A stretch of 64,000 nucleotides of DNA from Nitrospira sp. SG-bin1 (GCA_002083365.1 LVWS01000022.1:107199-171198); one strand, 5' to 3'; shown: positions 42,386-51,992, counted from the first letter of the stretch. Numbers and translations: made by a program. The notes: generated by a model from the sequence alone, not told the origin.

Positions 42386-45349
42386 TTATGGCGTCTCAGA
42401 ACCGGACGCAGGTTGATCCGGCAACCCGGCGGAGAGGGACAACTGCGTCCGCACCTTCTCATGACCAGACTCGGCTGTGTTCGTATCGAGTAGAGCCACT
42501 CGTTCCTCTGTGAGTTTTCCTCCCTCCAAAAAATGTCGGCGAATCGCCTCGGCGCGTCGGTGGGCCAGCGCGTCTAATTCTTTGGCGGAAATGGGAATGG
42601 CGGCCGCGAGTTTTCGCTTCATATCTTCCACGGTCGGCTGTGTCTGTTCGGCCGACGTGGCCGAAGGTTCAGGCGGAGGGAGCTTGGCAAACAGTTTCTC
42701 CACCAGCCGCTGTTCCTCCTTCGGCGACAGCGCCGCTCGCTCAAAGTTTCCTCCTCCGCTCATCTCGAACAGTTGATCTCGAAGTTTTATCGCTTGAAGC
42801 ACCGGCACATCAAGCGCCGCATCGGTTGTTCCCTTGATATCGAGCCTCAGCCCGGCTCGCTCATCCAGCGCCTTCTCCAATGCCTCGAGTTTGTGTATCT
42901 CATTCTCTGGCAGATCAGCGCTGCCAGGTTGAAACTCGATGAATTGCAGATCTTCCTCGTTACCGCCGCCCGGCACAAGTTTTCCCATTAATGCAAATGG
43001 CGACGCGACGACCTTTCCGAGCAGATTGAGCAGCGTCGAGATGACGACCTTCCCATACTTGAAATCCGGATCGTTGAGATCTCCGCGAATCGGCATATCG
43101 ATTTCGATGAGGCCTTTACGATCCTTCAGGAGCGCCACGATCAACGGAACGGGGAGCGACGTGGCGTCCGGACTATTCGTCTTCTCACCGAACGTCAGTT
43201 GATCGACATGCACGAGATTTTCGGCTTCCAATACTTTCTGGGACACCTTGTACTTCAAATCCAGAGACAGCTTGCCTTTTGACAATCCATAGCCCACATA
43301 CTTGCCGCTGTAGGGACCGGCCGGTGTCAAATCCATTCCGCCCAGGGTTATGATCAGATCGGTGAACGCCTCTTCGCTCAGCGGGTTGATCTTCCCCGCG
43401 ACTTTAAGGGGGGCGGCTCTCCCAACTTTGCCCTTCAGGTTGACATCGGCTTTTTTCAGCTGTTTCGACGACAGGCCTTTGATGGTCCCGCCGAAATCCG
43501 TGAGGCTCGTTCTGACCTTTGGTTCAACGGATAAATCCTGAAACGTCGCGGCTAAATTAATCAGCTTGACTTGGCCGATGGTCACGGGCACGGGCTCCGT
43601 CGGTTTACTCTGCGACTTCTCAGGTCCAGCTTCTTTTGGAACCGCCGCCTGACCATCAGGCGAGGCCGCCAGGCGCGAAAGATTCAGTTGTCCGTCGGAA
43701 TCCACGATCACGTGGGCCGATGGTTCTTGCCAGACAATTTCCGCGATCTTCACGCTGGTCGGCTCGACACTCAGTGCGAGCTGATTCACGTTCAACGCTT
43801 TCCACGTCACCACATCGTTGAGTTCCTTGCGATCCGCGATCGCGAGCTGATGGACTCCGAGATTGCCCTGAAATTGCAACATGGGTTCGTTCGCGTGTTC
43901 CTTGACAAAGCGCGCCGTTCCATCTAGATCGATCGCGCCGTCCAGCACATCGGCGTTGAGAAACCGGTCCAGATACGGTTGAAACGGCCTGATGTCGATG
44001 TGCCTCAATTTGAGTTCCGTGTCGGCCGCCAACGGTTCGACCGCCACGTTTCCCTTCACGTCGATCGAGCCGGTCTCGTTCAGTTTCATCGACACGTCGA
44101 TCGGAAGCGGTTTCCTGAAGGGAATCTGGACGTTCTTCACGGTGACGTTCATCGCGTCCACATCCACATGACCGGGTCTCGCAGGCGTCCGATCCTCAAA
44201 GGCCGCTCGGTAGTTTCGCAGCGCGACCTCGTCCACCGTAATCAACCATGGCTTCGCAGGCCTAGAGGGCTCGTGTGTCGCCGAAACGGACTTGGTCGTC
44301 GTGCCTCCTCCGGCGACCGGTGTGAACAGCGGCTGATAATTGAGGGTCCCGTCCTGGTCCATCCAGGCCTCGAACCGGGCATCGGCGGAATGGACTTTCG
44401 CCACATCGATGGTCTGTTTTTGCAAATCAAACCGAATCCCGTCCAGGCCGAAACTGGGAATATCCACGACCGGATCGATGCCACCCCGTTCCATGAGCGC
44501 CAAGTTCTGGATCGTCATCGTCCCGTTCTGGACCGTGGCCTGGGGAGCCTGACCGCGAAGGTCGAAGTGATACGACGCAGATAAACCCAGGACACCCTGC
44601 TGGATATCAAACTGAAACATGTCGTGCACGGCTTGGTACAACGTTTTGAGTTTGATCCCAAACAAATTCACCTTCCCGTCGGATTCCACCGGCTCCAGAA
44701 AGATGGTCCCCTCCCACGATATCTGTTCACCCTTTCCGATTTCAGCCGTGAACGCATGGGCATTCTCGCCTCCCTCGGCCTGCACCGTATTGAAGTTCCG
44801 CAGCACGATTTCAAACGGCACCACATCGATGATCACCGGCCTCGCCTTCGAATCATCCCGATATTCGACAATGCCCTTCTCAATCTCCAGGAGATCGATT
44901 TGGACCGGCATCATCTTCCGTGGCTCGCCCACCGGCTGGGGCGGAGATTGGCTCGCCTGATCCGCAGGCGGAACCAGCGACATCAGATTCAGCTTTCCCT
45001 CGGGGCTTACCTTGGCCGCGACGAACGGCATGATGAGACGGATCTCGTCGAACGCAACCTTTTGGAAGAACAACGTGCCGGCGCGGAGATCGACAAACAA
45101 CTCTTCGAATCCCAGCATGGCGGTCTGGTCTTGGTCCCGCACTTCCAGGCCGTTGAGGCGAAGAGCCAAGGTGAACGGATTGAACGCCGCCTCTCGCAAA
45201 ACGACTGGATGGCTGAGTTGCTCTGCGGCGGCAGGGACACCATACGCCTTGATGAGATAGGGCAGCAGGACGAACCCGACGAGCGAATACAGAACAATGA
45301 GTCCCAGAAGAACACCGATCACGACTCGGAGACGAAACAGCCGACGCAT
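42386..45349 (-). CDS. DUF748/AsmA-like envelope protein, 987 residues
   Basis: N-terminal transmembrane helix (about 8-32), then a very long periplasmic region of repeated beta-groove units (for example FELFVDLRAGTLFFQKVAFDEIRLIMP, VDVDAMNVTVKNVQIPFRKPLPIDVSMKLNETGSIDVKGNV). Family-specific blocks include AFNPFTLALRLNGLEVRDQDQT at the start and LDLKYKVSQKVLEAENLVHVDQLTFGEK, the DUF748 core, near residue 700. The last 200 residues have an OmpA-like layout (FIEFQPGSADLPENEIHKLEALEKAL). AsmA-type proteins bridge the periplasm and are tied to phospholipid transport. Standing alone on the reverse strand. Confidence 0.88.
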   Translation of the reverse strand: MRRLFRLRVVIGVLLGLIVLYSLVGFVLLPYLIKAYGVPAAAEQLSHPVVLREAAFNPFTLALRLNGLEVRDQDQTAMLGFEELFVDLRAGTLFFQKVAFDEIRLIMPFVAAKVSPEGKLNLMSLVPPADQASQSPPQPVGEPRKMMPVQIDLLEIEKGIVEYRDDSKARPVIIDVVPFEIVLRNFNTVQAEGGENAHAFTAEIGKGEQISWEGTIFLEPVESDGKVNLFGIKLKTLYQAVHDMFQFDIQQGVLGLSASYHFDLRGQAPQATVQNGTMTIQNLALMERGGIDPVVDIPSFGLDGIRFDLQKQTIDVAKVHSADARFEAWMDQDGTLNYQPLFTPVAGGGTTTKSVSATHEPSRPAKPWLITVDEVALRNYRAAFEDRTPARPGHVDVDAMNVTVKNVQIPFRKPLPIDVSMKLNETGSIDVKGNVAVEPLAADTELKLRHIDIRPFQPYLDRFLNADVLDGAIDLDGTARFVKEHANEPMLQFQGNLGVHQLAIADRKELNDVVTWKALNVNQLALSVEPTSVKIAEIVWQEPSAHVIVDSDGQLNLSRLAASPDGQAAVPKEAGPEKSQSKPTEPVPVTIGQVKLINLAATFQDLSVEPKVRTSLTDFGGTIKGLSSKQLKKADVNLKGKVGRAAPLKVAGKINPLSEEAFTDLIITLGGMDLTPAGPYSGKYVGYGLSKGKLSLDLKYKVSQKVLEAENLVHVDQLTFGEKTNSPDATSLPVPLIVALLKDRKGLIEIDMPIRGDLNDPDFKYGKVVISTLLNLLGKVVASPFALMGKLVPGGGNEEDLQFIEFQPGSADLPENEIHKLEALEKALDERAGLRLDIKGTTDAALDVPVLQAIKLRDQLFEMSGGGNFERAALSPKEEQRLVEKLFAKLPPPEPSATSAEQTQPTVEDMKRKLAAAIPISAKELDALAHRRAEAIRRHFLEGGKLTEERVALLDTNTAESGHEKVRTQLSLSAGLPDQPASGSETP

Positions 45350-45833
45350 ACCCGACTGAACCCTTTGGGAGGTGGAAAGAGTAGAAAACTATAGGTGACG
45401 CGACCTGTGAATGTCTACTAGGGAAGATCCCTCGTTCGCAGGGTATCGTCACGATAGGGATATGGCTGTAGCAGAACGCGCGATCCAAGAGCCCCAGAAT
45501 ACCGATAGGGTTCTATCCCGTCGTCTTGCTGAAAGACTCCGCTTTGGGTCGAGCAAGCGTCGGGGTGTAACTCCCTAAATGACTGGGGGACAGTATCCGC
45601 ATGCGGCACATGTGAGCATACTTGAGGAGCAGACACACTGGGTAGGGGTCTCTCCGCCGGTATTAATAACGAGACAGTGATAAGGAACCGGTACCTCGGG
45701 CAAGCATCGTTGAGCCAAAGAGAATCACTGGTGGATCTATCCAGTTGTCTCAATGGAGACGTAGGCTCCGGGTTGCGCCAGACAACAAATAGGCAACACT
45801 GGAAGTGTTTATCCGCCGGCGATAATTAAGAAA
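45350..45833. other. Intergenic stretch upstream of the DUF748 gene
   Basis: A reverse frame at 45418-45753 is open for 111 codons but has no ribosome site and an irregular composition. No RNA gene seen. Confidence 0.45.
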
Positions 45834-45860
45834 CGCTCCGCCTGGTGAGCCGGCGGAACG
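45834..45860 (-). terminator. Terminator after tRNA-Arg
   Basis: On the reverse strand CGTTCCGCC-GGCTCACCA-GGCGGAGCG forms a 9-bp stem, followed by TTTCTTAATTAT. It starts 14 bp beyond the tRNA 3' end. Confidence 0.75.
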
Positions 45861-45873
45861 AGCAAGCTGGGTT

Positions 45874-45950
<77 letters not shown>

Positions 45951-45956
45951 ACACTT

Positions 45957-47087
45957 CTATTTCAACGAGTTAGGGTCAGACAATTTCTCGGCCACTTCGG
46001 GCAGTGTTCCCGGCGTGTTCTCGTTGAGGTACTTATGCACCTTCAGGGCGGCCTCATGCAAGTCTCTTTCCTCGATTGCATTGTACCGCTTCCACATCTT
46101 TTCTGACTTGTGGCCGACGATCTTCATCGCGGTAGCAGTGTCCACCCCTGCCCTTCTCAGGTTGGTTGAGGCACAGTGCCGGAGGTCATGAAACCTGAAG
46201 TCGGTAATCTTGGCATCCTTCAAGGCTGTTCGGAAAGACCGGCTGATACGTTGTAGAGGGTTTCCCTTATAGGTAAAGACATGTTTGTCGGTGATGCTAC
46301 GAACCTTCGCCAGTCGTTGGAACGTCAGTCGAACATCCGGCGTCATGGGGATACGTCGGCCTGTTTTGGTTTTGGTATCAATCGCCCGTAGTGTGATGAA
46401 CCCTCTCTTGAGGTCAACACGGTCCCACGTCAAGGAGACAATCTCCCGGAACCTCTGGCCGAGTTGATAGGCCGTCAACAGCACCGGCTTCAGGTGTGGT
46501 TTTGCGGCCTGGTGTAACCGGCCCCATTCTTCTTCAGTAAGTACTCTATCCCTTTCATTGTTGGGGTTAGGTAGAGGGACTTTCGAGGCTGGGTTAGTCT
46601 GGAGTAAGCCCCGCTTCATGGCCTGGTTGAGGCAGTGCTTCAAGGCAATGTGGTCATGGTTGATCGTCTGGATACTTGCCGGGGTGCCGTCTGGTTTCTT
46701 TCGTTGGCTGCGGAAGGCCTCTACGTCATGGGGCTTGATCTCGGAGAGGATCTTTTCGCCGAAGAACGGTACAAGGTGGGTGGTCACACTATAGGACCGA
46801 CCAACAAAGGATCGGAGCGTCTTAACTGTCTCCAACTCCAAGTACACCTTCGCCCACTCCTTGAACAATACGGGTTTGGCCTGCTCGGTCTTTTCCTGTC
46901 CCAAGAGCAAGCGGGTCTTGATCGCCGCTTCCATCTCTCGGGCTACGGTCTTGTTGAGACAGCCGACCTTCCATCTCTTCTTACGAGCACCGGGGACACC
47001 CGAGGCCAACACCAGGGACTTCCCGTCTTCTGATTCAATCACTCTGAATTCTACGTAGTAGCTGTCCTTACGCTTTGTTAGTCCCAT
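45957..47087 (-). CDS. Tyrosine recombinase (integrase)
   Basis: 376 residues. N-terminal arm-binding region (about 1-70), SAM-like core-binding domain (about 75-170), and the catalytic domain with Arg212 (GQRFREIVSL), Lys near 238-241, H-x-x-R as HDLRH (300-304), the GH of IVGHKSEK (His326) and Tyr335 (KRYNAI). All catalytic residues are present, so it is likely active. The stop codon lies 6 bp from the tRNA-Arg 5' end. The HTH protein gene upstream overlaps its start by 20 bp. Confidence 0.95.
   Translation of the reverse strand: MGLTKRKDSYYVEFRVIESEDGKSLVLASGVPGARKKRWKVGCLNKTVAREMEAAIKTRLLLGQEKTEQAKPVLFKEWAKVYLELETVKTLRSFVGRSYSVTTHLVPFFGEKILSEIKPHDVEAFRSQRKKPDGTPASIQTINHDHIALKHCLNQAMKRGLLQTNPASKVPLPNPNNERDRVLTEEEWGRLHQAAKPHLKPVLLTAYQLGQRFREIVSLTWDRVDLKRGFITLRAIDTKTKTGRRIPMTPDVRLTFQRLAKVRSITDKHVFTYKGNPLQRISRSFRTALKDAKITDFRFHDLRHCASTNLRRAGVDTATAMKIVGHKSEKMWKRYNAIEERDLHEAALKVHKYLNENTPGTLPEVAEKLSDPNSLK
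46004..46020 (+). repeat. 17-bp repeat, left copy (possible integrase arm site)
   Basis: GTGTTCCCGGCGTGTTC, identical to 59853-59869, same orientation, 54 bp inside the left att repeat and within the end of the integrase coding region. It contains two GTGTTC units 11 bp apart. Confidence 0.5.
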
Positions 47088-47268
47088 GGGCTCCCCTAGC
47101 CTTGATGGTGTGCTTGTCTATCCATCTATCCAACTGTTCCCGTTTAAATCGAAGTAACCGACCGACCTTCACATACTCAATCCGGCGTTGAGACACCCAG
47201 TCATAGATGGTCAGTTTTGAGACTCCTAGGTATTCCGCCGTCTGCTCGATTGTCAATAAGGTATTCAT
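47068..47268 (-). CDS. Small HTH protein, excisionase/MerR-type (helix-turn-helix 17)
   Basis: 66 residues. LLTIEQTAEYLGVSKLTIYDWVSQRRIEYVKVGRLLRFKREQLDRWI is the winged HTH_17 fold: helix-turn-helix at about 8-27 and the KVGRLLRF wing. Such proteins are excisionases or AlpA-like activators next to integrases. It overlaps the integrase start by 20 bp, so the two are translated in close coupling. Expected role: directing excision or controlling int. Confidence 0.9.
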   Translation of the reverse strand: MNTLLTIEQTAEYLGVSKLTIYDWVSQRRIEYVKVGRLLRFKREQLDRWIDKHTIKARGAHGTNKA

Positions 47269-47305
47269 GCTTATTACGTATTGTTCCTTGGTGTGGAAAT
47301 AGAAA

Positions 47306-47341
47306 GGGCCTGTCCTCCCGCGTGATGGAAGAAACAGGCCC
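47306..47341 (-). terminator. Rho-independent-type terminator
   Basis: GGGCCTGT and ACAGGCCC form an 8-bp stem; on the reverse strand TTTCTATTTC follows. It would end transcripts of the hypothetical gene at 47376-47696 before the HTH/int pair. Confidence 0.7.
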
Positions 47342-47350
47342 TCTCGGTGT

Positions 47351-47370
47351 TGTGTGTGTGTGTGTGTGTG
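47351..47370. repeat. (TG)10 microsatellite
   Basis: Ten TG units between the stop of the hypothetical gene and its terminator. A second, shorter TG run is at 57401-57414. Confidence 0.9.
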
Positions 47371-47375
47371 TCTGA

Positions 47376-47696
47376 TTACTTCCTGTCAGTCCTGATGGTG
47401 CCTGACACCAACTCAACAGTCCGTTTCGTCTCATCCTGCGAGACCACCTTCCCCACTTCCTGAGGTACGTCGTGCATGTACGCCGTGAGGTCCACCGGTG
47501 GCCGTCTCTCAGAGCTTTCGGCGCACAGCGTCTCTGGGCCGTTCTTGAGATCAGTTCTGATCGTGCCGCTCGTTTTGTTTTCGTAGACCACTTCGTCTGA
47601 CGTGTCCTTAGTCTTCTCCACGATCTGGGGCCTAGCGTCTTGCTCGGCCAGCTCCAGCTCTCTCTTCAGGTCGTGAATGTGCATTTGATTGAACAT
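47376..47696 (-). CDS. Hypothetical protein of the element
   Basis: 106 residues, hydrophilic, no known domain. It contains the repeated motif SGTIRTD (SGTIRTDLKN in the middle and SGTIRTDRK at the very end) with a VDLTAYMHDVP segment between. AGGAGAACT lies before the ATG at 47696. The Thr/Lys/Glu-rich make-up suggests a flexible protein. Confidence 0.55.
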   Translation of the reverse strand: MFNQMHIHDLKRELELAEQDARPQIVEKTKDTSDEVVYENKTSGTIRTDLKNGPETLCAESSERRPPVDLTAYMHDVPQEVGKVVSQDETKRTVELVSGTIRTDRK

Positions 47697-48349
47697 GTAA
47701 GTAGTTCTCCTATTCTGGTTTGGTAAGTGATTAATGACTGACTGAGGGCGATCTATGCGGAGTATCCGGCGATAGCCCGTATAGCCGTCGCCGGGAACCT
47801 TCGTCCGCCGGGTTTGCCCGCATGGTGGCCTCGGGCGCTAGCCTTCGGCGTTGCCCTTGTTGATAGACACAAAGCTCCGCTAGGAAGCTCGCAAGAAGAT
47901 CTTCTTCCCCAAATGGTCACCAAGGGAGCGCAGCGACACAAAGACAACCCTGTATAGAGACCCCATGAGGGTTGCCCTGTGGTAGCCTCAATAGGCAATG
48001 CCTAGGGGACACTCACAGGGTTTGTCTCATGGCAGGCTTTAAGGGTGTTGCCTTGGCCGCTTTCGCGGGTGGTGGGTGGCGTAGCGTCCTCGCTGCGCTC
48101 GGGGTTGGGAAGGGTGTTGACTTCGAAGTGTCCGCCCTCGCCTCGAACCTGTGGATAACCTATCTAACTGATTGATAATTAAGACCGGATTAAAACAGGA
48201 CCAAGCACCCTATACAATGTCCTTCTTTATAGGGGTACCTGGCTTGTTTGGTTAGGCGGCATCCTTCGCTAGGAACCGTCCGTGATGGATGAAGGCTTCC
48301 CGACAATTTAACCGTACGACTTCTCTATAGGGATTTCTTTATAGAGGAC
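47697..48349. other. Element spacer, possible replication or control region
   Basis: 650 bp without a convincing gene. The reverse frame at 47753-47998 lacks a ribosome site. The right half contains an AT-rich stretch (48165-48200) and three 14-bp iteron-like repeats at 48222-48347 next to the helicase gene. Confidence 0.5.
48222..48347 (+). repeat. Three 14-bp iteron-like repeats
   Basis: CTTCTTTATAGGGG at 48222-48235, CTTCTCTATAGGGA at 48320-48333 and TTTCTTTATAGAGG at 48334-48347. The last two are exactly tandem. All are on the + strand, opposite to the flanking genes. The second is preceded by TACGA and resembles a T7-type promoter core, with one extra base. Confidence 0.6.
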
Positions 48350-50266
48350 CTATACGGCTATCTTTGGGAAGACCTCTTCAACGAACACAAGGGACCGGCC
48401 TTCCCTCAGCCATCGGCCATTGAGTTCAAGCGCCTTGGCTATCACAGCCGTGAACGTATCCGGCTGCAACTTGGCGCACTCACTGACGGCCTTTCGGATT
48501 GCCTTGCTGGAGGTCCTTGTCTTCCTGATTGCGACCAGCTTGTCGAGGTAGTCACTGACGGCCTGTGCTGCCGTGGCAATAATACCCTTCTCCCTCCCTT
48601 CGGGGATCTCATCGTACTTGGTCTCCCACTTCTTCCAGACAGCCCCGTGCATGACCGGCTGTAGCTTCTCCCGTAGTCTGTTGTTCGAATGGATCAGCCA
48701 GACGTTCACCGGAAGGGCTACCCCATTGACCACGGTTCGGCACTGTATCCGGCCAATCGCTTGAAAGGCATCGTGGGCAACCTCGGACAGTTGAAGGTCC
48801 TTGAGTCTCTGCCAGGTGCACTCTCTGGAGAGGTCTCCTTTGTGGCCGACTACCACCCCAAGCAAGTCAAAGGGGTCTCGGTGGATGATGCCCACCATGA
48901 TTAGGCTCTTACAATGCTTGTATTTGTTCGTCCCTTTGTGAAGTCCCCATGTGGTGATAGACACCCTCGGTTTGTCACCGGCCATCTCCACAGAGTCTTG
49001 ATTCTTCATCGTGACCACCTTCGAAGCATTGATGTCAGCTTCAAGGATGTTCACAAAGCTAACCGGCCCCGTCTGTTCGTAGACCGGCTTGAAGGCGATG
49101 ATCAAGGTAGACTCATCCTTCGGAATCCGGGTGAGGACTTCGATTACTTCCTTGCAGATTCGGCGTTGGTGAGAATGGATCTGTTTGAAGGACTTCAGCA
49201 CAGAGGATTTCCCACCACCGGCCTTCATTTGGTAGACAGTTGTTCCGTCATACCGTTTGAGGCTGGCCAGAGGGACACCTACGGCTTTCACTTTGGGTAG
49301 GTGTTCTTCGGCGTCCAAGACGCTGGTATCGTCACGTACAAGGTCCCTGATTGGGTGGCTTGCATCTAGGATGATGATGTTCTTTAGTTCAGACGGCACA
49401 GTGACTTGGTAACTGACAACTCCCTTGTTGTTAAAGTTGGCAACCTTCACCGGAGAAGGGCAGAGCTGGATCAGGTTCAGGATGGTCTCATTCTTCTTGA
49501 GAGCCTGTGAGGTCAGTTCGGTGAAGGTGTCCAGCGTCTCTTGAGAACGGTGTGGTAGGCGCATCACTGATTGCGTCACGCCAAGGTCCTTCAGTCTATT
49601 CAGTTCGGATGCGATGGCGTCGGAGACTTCAGCTAACCAGGTACTCAGCTCTCCAAGCTCCTCCCGGTCGTCTGCGTTCCGTTGACAACGGCTTTCGACA
49701 GCCCCGGCAATTTCATAGAGGGTCTGCGCTCCACAGGTACAGGATGCAGTTGTGACGAGGCTCTCATCATAGATCAACAAGTCCCGCATCTCCCCACGGT
49801 ACTTGAACTGATCTAGAAACCGGTCTTTCACCCTGGCGTGACAGAGGAGAAGGATCGGCTTATCCGTCGCGTTGAGTGTCGCGGGGTATCGTGCAGAGGA
49901 TTTGCGATGAAGCAACCCTACTTGATCTTTATCAACACCAAGATCTCTCAAGGCGTCAAACGTCTCACAGAGAGACTCTACATCTTGGGCGGCGATCACA
50001 GCGGACACATCCCCAGCTAATCCCAGTCGTGATAGAGCCGTGGCCCATGACATGGCGCAAGTCGTCTTCCCTAGTCCTGTCTGAAGACCGAATGCCCAAC
50101 GTCCCTTGAGGCTCCCCTGAGCCATGCAGGTCATGGCGTCAAGGATGGCGTGTAGGGCTTTCCGCTGGTTCTCGTGTGGCTGGTTCCCGGTGTCCTTCAA
50201 GAGCTGCATGGCAATTCCGAAGGCGGTCTCGGTCAGAAGCTTTGCTGTGTCGTTGGAGAATTTCAT
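48350..50266 (-). CDS. Helicase-like P-loop ATPase
   Basis: 638 residues from the ATG at 50266 (AAAGG 10 bp before; the frame extends to 50317). Walker A is GLQTGLGKT (60-68), motif II is YDES (166-169) in LLIYDESLVT, and a motif III-like LDASHPIRD follows near 320. A second half with HKGTNKYKHCKSLIMVG, the DAFQAIGRIQCR motif VI-like Gln/Arg block, and a helical C-terminus is compatible with a superfamily 2 helicase. Family placement is tentative. In the element it would serve replication; the iteron-like repeats directly follow its stop. Confidence 0.7.
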   Translation of the reverse strand: MKFSNDTAKLLTETAFGIAMQLLKDTGNQPHENQRKALHAILDAMTCMAQGSLKGRWAFGLQTGLGKTTCAMSWATALSRLGLAGDVSAVIAAQDVESLCETFDALRDLGVDKDQVGLLHRKSSARYPATLNATDKPILLLCHARVKDRFLDQFKYRGEMRDLLIYDESLVTTASCTCGAQTLYEIAGAVESRCQRNADDREELGELSTWLAEVSDAIASELNRLKDLGVTQSVMRLPHRSQETLDTFTELTSQALKKNETILNLIQLCPSPVKVANFNNKGVVSYQVTVPSELKNIIILDASHPIRDLVRDDTSVLDAEEHLPKVKAVGVPLASLKRYDGTTVYQMKAGGGKSSVLKSFKQIHSHQRRICKEVIEVLTRIPKDESTLIIAFKPVYEQTGPVSFVNILEADINASKVVTMKNQDSVEMAGDKPRVSITTWGLHKGTNKYKHCKSLIMVGIIHRDPFDLLGVVVGHKGDLSRECTWQRLKDLQLSEVAHDAFQAIGRIQCRTVVNGVALPVNVWLIHSNNRLREKLQPVMHGAVWKKWETKYDEIPEGREKGIIATAAQAVSDYLDKLVAIRKTRTSSKAIRKAVSECAKLQPDTFTAVIAKALELNGRWLREGRSLVFVEEVFPKIAV

Positions 50267-50381
50267 TGATGAATCCCTTTCAAGGATGGAGGGCAGTGAT
50301 GTTGAAAGCAGGGTCATCCCCTGTCCCCATCGTCGCCGGTAGGGGCATCACTGCCTAGCTATGCTGTTGTTGGTGAACTGC

Positions 50382-50543
50382 CTACTTAGGGTTAGCTAGA
50401 AACAAGGCCTCGTCTGAACATTGATGCCCCCAGACCTTACCGTGTGGAACGATCTTGGAAACCATACAGGCCTGGCACTGTTCGACTCTGAAGAACTGCG
50501 GTCCACTGAACGGACTGCAACGCTGATATTGCTGGTTATGCAT
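50382..50543 (-). CDS. Small cysteine-rich protein of the element
   Basis: 53 residues. Cys at 9, 22, 25 and 42 (QCQACMV and GHQC) could bind one zinc. GAGAGGG lies 10 bp before the ATG at 50543. It overlaps the end of the next gene upstream by 8 bp. Confidence 0.55.
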   Translation of the reverse strand: MHNQQYQRCSPFSGPQFFRVEQCQACMVSKIVPHGKVWGHQCSDEALFLANPK

Positions 50544-50913
50544 TGTCTTTAACCCTCTCGAGATGCTGATTCCACGCTACCAAGATTTTCGCCGTGTTGG
50601 TCGATTGCACCATCCAATCGCACCACGAACAGCGGGCACAGTCGCGGGTGTCATTCCACCTGATTTCGTGGAGGGTCACCGCGTGTTCTCCCCGCTGTTG
50701 CACCGCGTCGGCTGCTTTCTTCCGTTCGAACTCCCAGTGGACCTTATGAAGCTCGTACACTTCCAACCGGCCATGCCTTGACCAGATCTCAAGACCACAG
50801 GAACAGAGTCCGTGATCGGTCGTGTGCGTTGCGACCGTGTGACCTTCGACACAACGAACGATCTTCGGCGCGAATCTCAGCTGATGTTCTAACTCGATGC
50901 TCATCGCATTCAC
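50536..50913 (-). CDS. Zinc-binding-type small protein of the element
   Basis: 125 residues from a GTG overlapping the preceding stop as GTGA. Cysteine/histidine-rich, with CVEGHTVATHTTDHGLCSCG in the N-terminal half and CARCSWC in the C-terminal half. Two such knuckles suggest nucleic-acid or protein binding. Not assignable to a family by eye. Confidence 0.6.
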   Translation of the reverse strand: MNAMSIELEHQLRFAPKIVRCVEGHTVATHTTDHGLCSCGLEIWSRHGRLEVYELHKVHWEFERKKAADAVQQRGEHAVTLHEIRWNDTRDCARCSWCDWMVQSTNTAKILVAWNQHLERVKDNA

Positions 50914-51500
50914 GAGAAGGGTTCTTTGACCGGTGTGGCTGGCTTCACTGGGGCCTGTGAGTCGTCCGCCTTCGCAGCCAGCTCCACTCTTTGAAATTTC
51001 CTGACTTGGAGATCGGCCCCATGAAAGGGACTTGTTGAAACTCCCAGCGACACCGACCGGTTGGGCGTCTTGAGATCCTGTGCAGTGATTCCCGTATTGT
51101 CGGATGCTGTCAGTGAAGCAATCTTCTGGGAGATCTCGAGGCGATACAGTGGATCGGTCTTGTACTTGGAATTTCTCATCATGGCCGCTACCGTTTCGCG
51201 TTTTGCCAACACTTCGTCCCCGGTCTGGGCTTGCTCCTGTGGTCTTCCATCGAACCGCGTAGGGGCCTGTGTAGACAGGTCACTCTTGGCAATCGAAGCC
51301 GCGACTAATGCGCGGACTAAGGAAGACTCGCGGTACTCTCTCGTTTTCATAATTTCACGGCAGTCTTCTTTCGTCATCGCGGGGACGGTGGCTAGTTCTT
51401 CGGCTGTAGGCTTCCTATCGTAGTTCTCGTTGGCCCCACCGAATAATTCAACGCGGGTTGTTCCTGACATGATTGTGTTTCTTTCTGCCATATTAGGCAT
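50910..51500 (-). CDS. Hypothetical element protein
   Basis: 196 residues, soluble and helical with many short repeats of AxxAxI. No known motif. The ATG at 51500 or 51470 may be used. It lies 10 bp after the preceding gene and overlaps the next by 4 bp. Position in front of the virion-like operon suggests a phage structural or assembly role, but this is not shown. Confidence 0.6.
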   Translation of the reverse strand: MPNMAERNTIMSGTTRVELFGGANENYDRKPTAEELATVPAMTKEDCREIMKTREYRESSLVRALVAASIAKSDLSTQAPTRFDGRPQEQAQTGDEVLAKRETVAAMMRNSKYKTDPLYRLEISQKIASLTASDNTGITAQDLKTPNRSVSLGVSTSPFHGADLQVRKFQRVELAAKADDSQAPVKPATPVKEPFS

Positions 51501-51509
51501 AGAGGGTTA

Positions 51510-51992
51510 CTACTTAGCTTGCTTCTTGCACTTGAACGGCTTTGTCTGATCGGGGATCAATCGGCGGATCTCTTCAAGAGTGAAGACACCCCTCAGGATC
51601 ATCTTCCTGACGAGGTGATACGCCCATACTGCGGAGAAGGGCTGTCCTGGTGTCTTGCGGTCATACTCTGATCTGACAAAGTGTCGGCCTAGCGTCTCGT
51701 AATTCGGGCAGTGACCCCCACGGATTAGCTCAACGGCCCTTCGCCAGTGCTGCTCTTGAGTCGGTGTCCGCTGCCGTTCCTTCGAGGCGATTGCAGATTC
51801 TTGGGCGGACTGCTCACGCCTACGTAGTTCTTCTAGAGATGGGTTCAAGATCGGATGATGGGGCGTACTGGGATCAACGCCCACTTGGGGCGGCTCAAGT
51901 GCCCTTCGTCGTTCCCGTTCTTCCTGCTCTCGGAGGAATTCTTGTTCAGCGTCCTCCAGCCACTTAGGTGTACCTCTCGGCATGGTCTTCAC
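51510..51992 (-). CDS. Hypothetical element protein
   Basis: 160 residues, from a GTG at 51992 that overlaps the preceding stop. Strongly charged N-terminus (LEDAEQEFLREQEERERRRALEPP, coiled coil) and a helical C-terminal domain (AVELIRGGHCPNYETLGRHFVRSEYDR). A terminal KCKKQAK. No family recognised. Part of the overlapped operon. Confidence 0.6.
   Translation of the reverse strand: MKTMPRGTPKWLEDAEQEFLREQEERERRRALEPPQVGVDPSTPHHPILNPSLEELRRREQSAQESAIASKERQRTPTQEQHWRRAVELIRGGHCPNYETLGRHFVRSEYDRKTPGQPFSAVWAYHLVRKMILRGVFTLEEIRRLIPDQTKPFKCKKQAK

Noticed and set aside
45418..45753. 111-codon reverse frame upstream of tRNA-Arg
   Set aside because: No initiation signal and irregular composition; the region is better read as intergenic.
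47753..47998. 81-codon reverse frame in the element spacer
   Set aside because: No ribosome site and low-complexity composition; the region contains repeat sequences instead.
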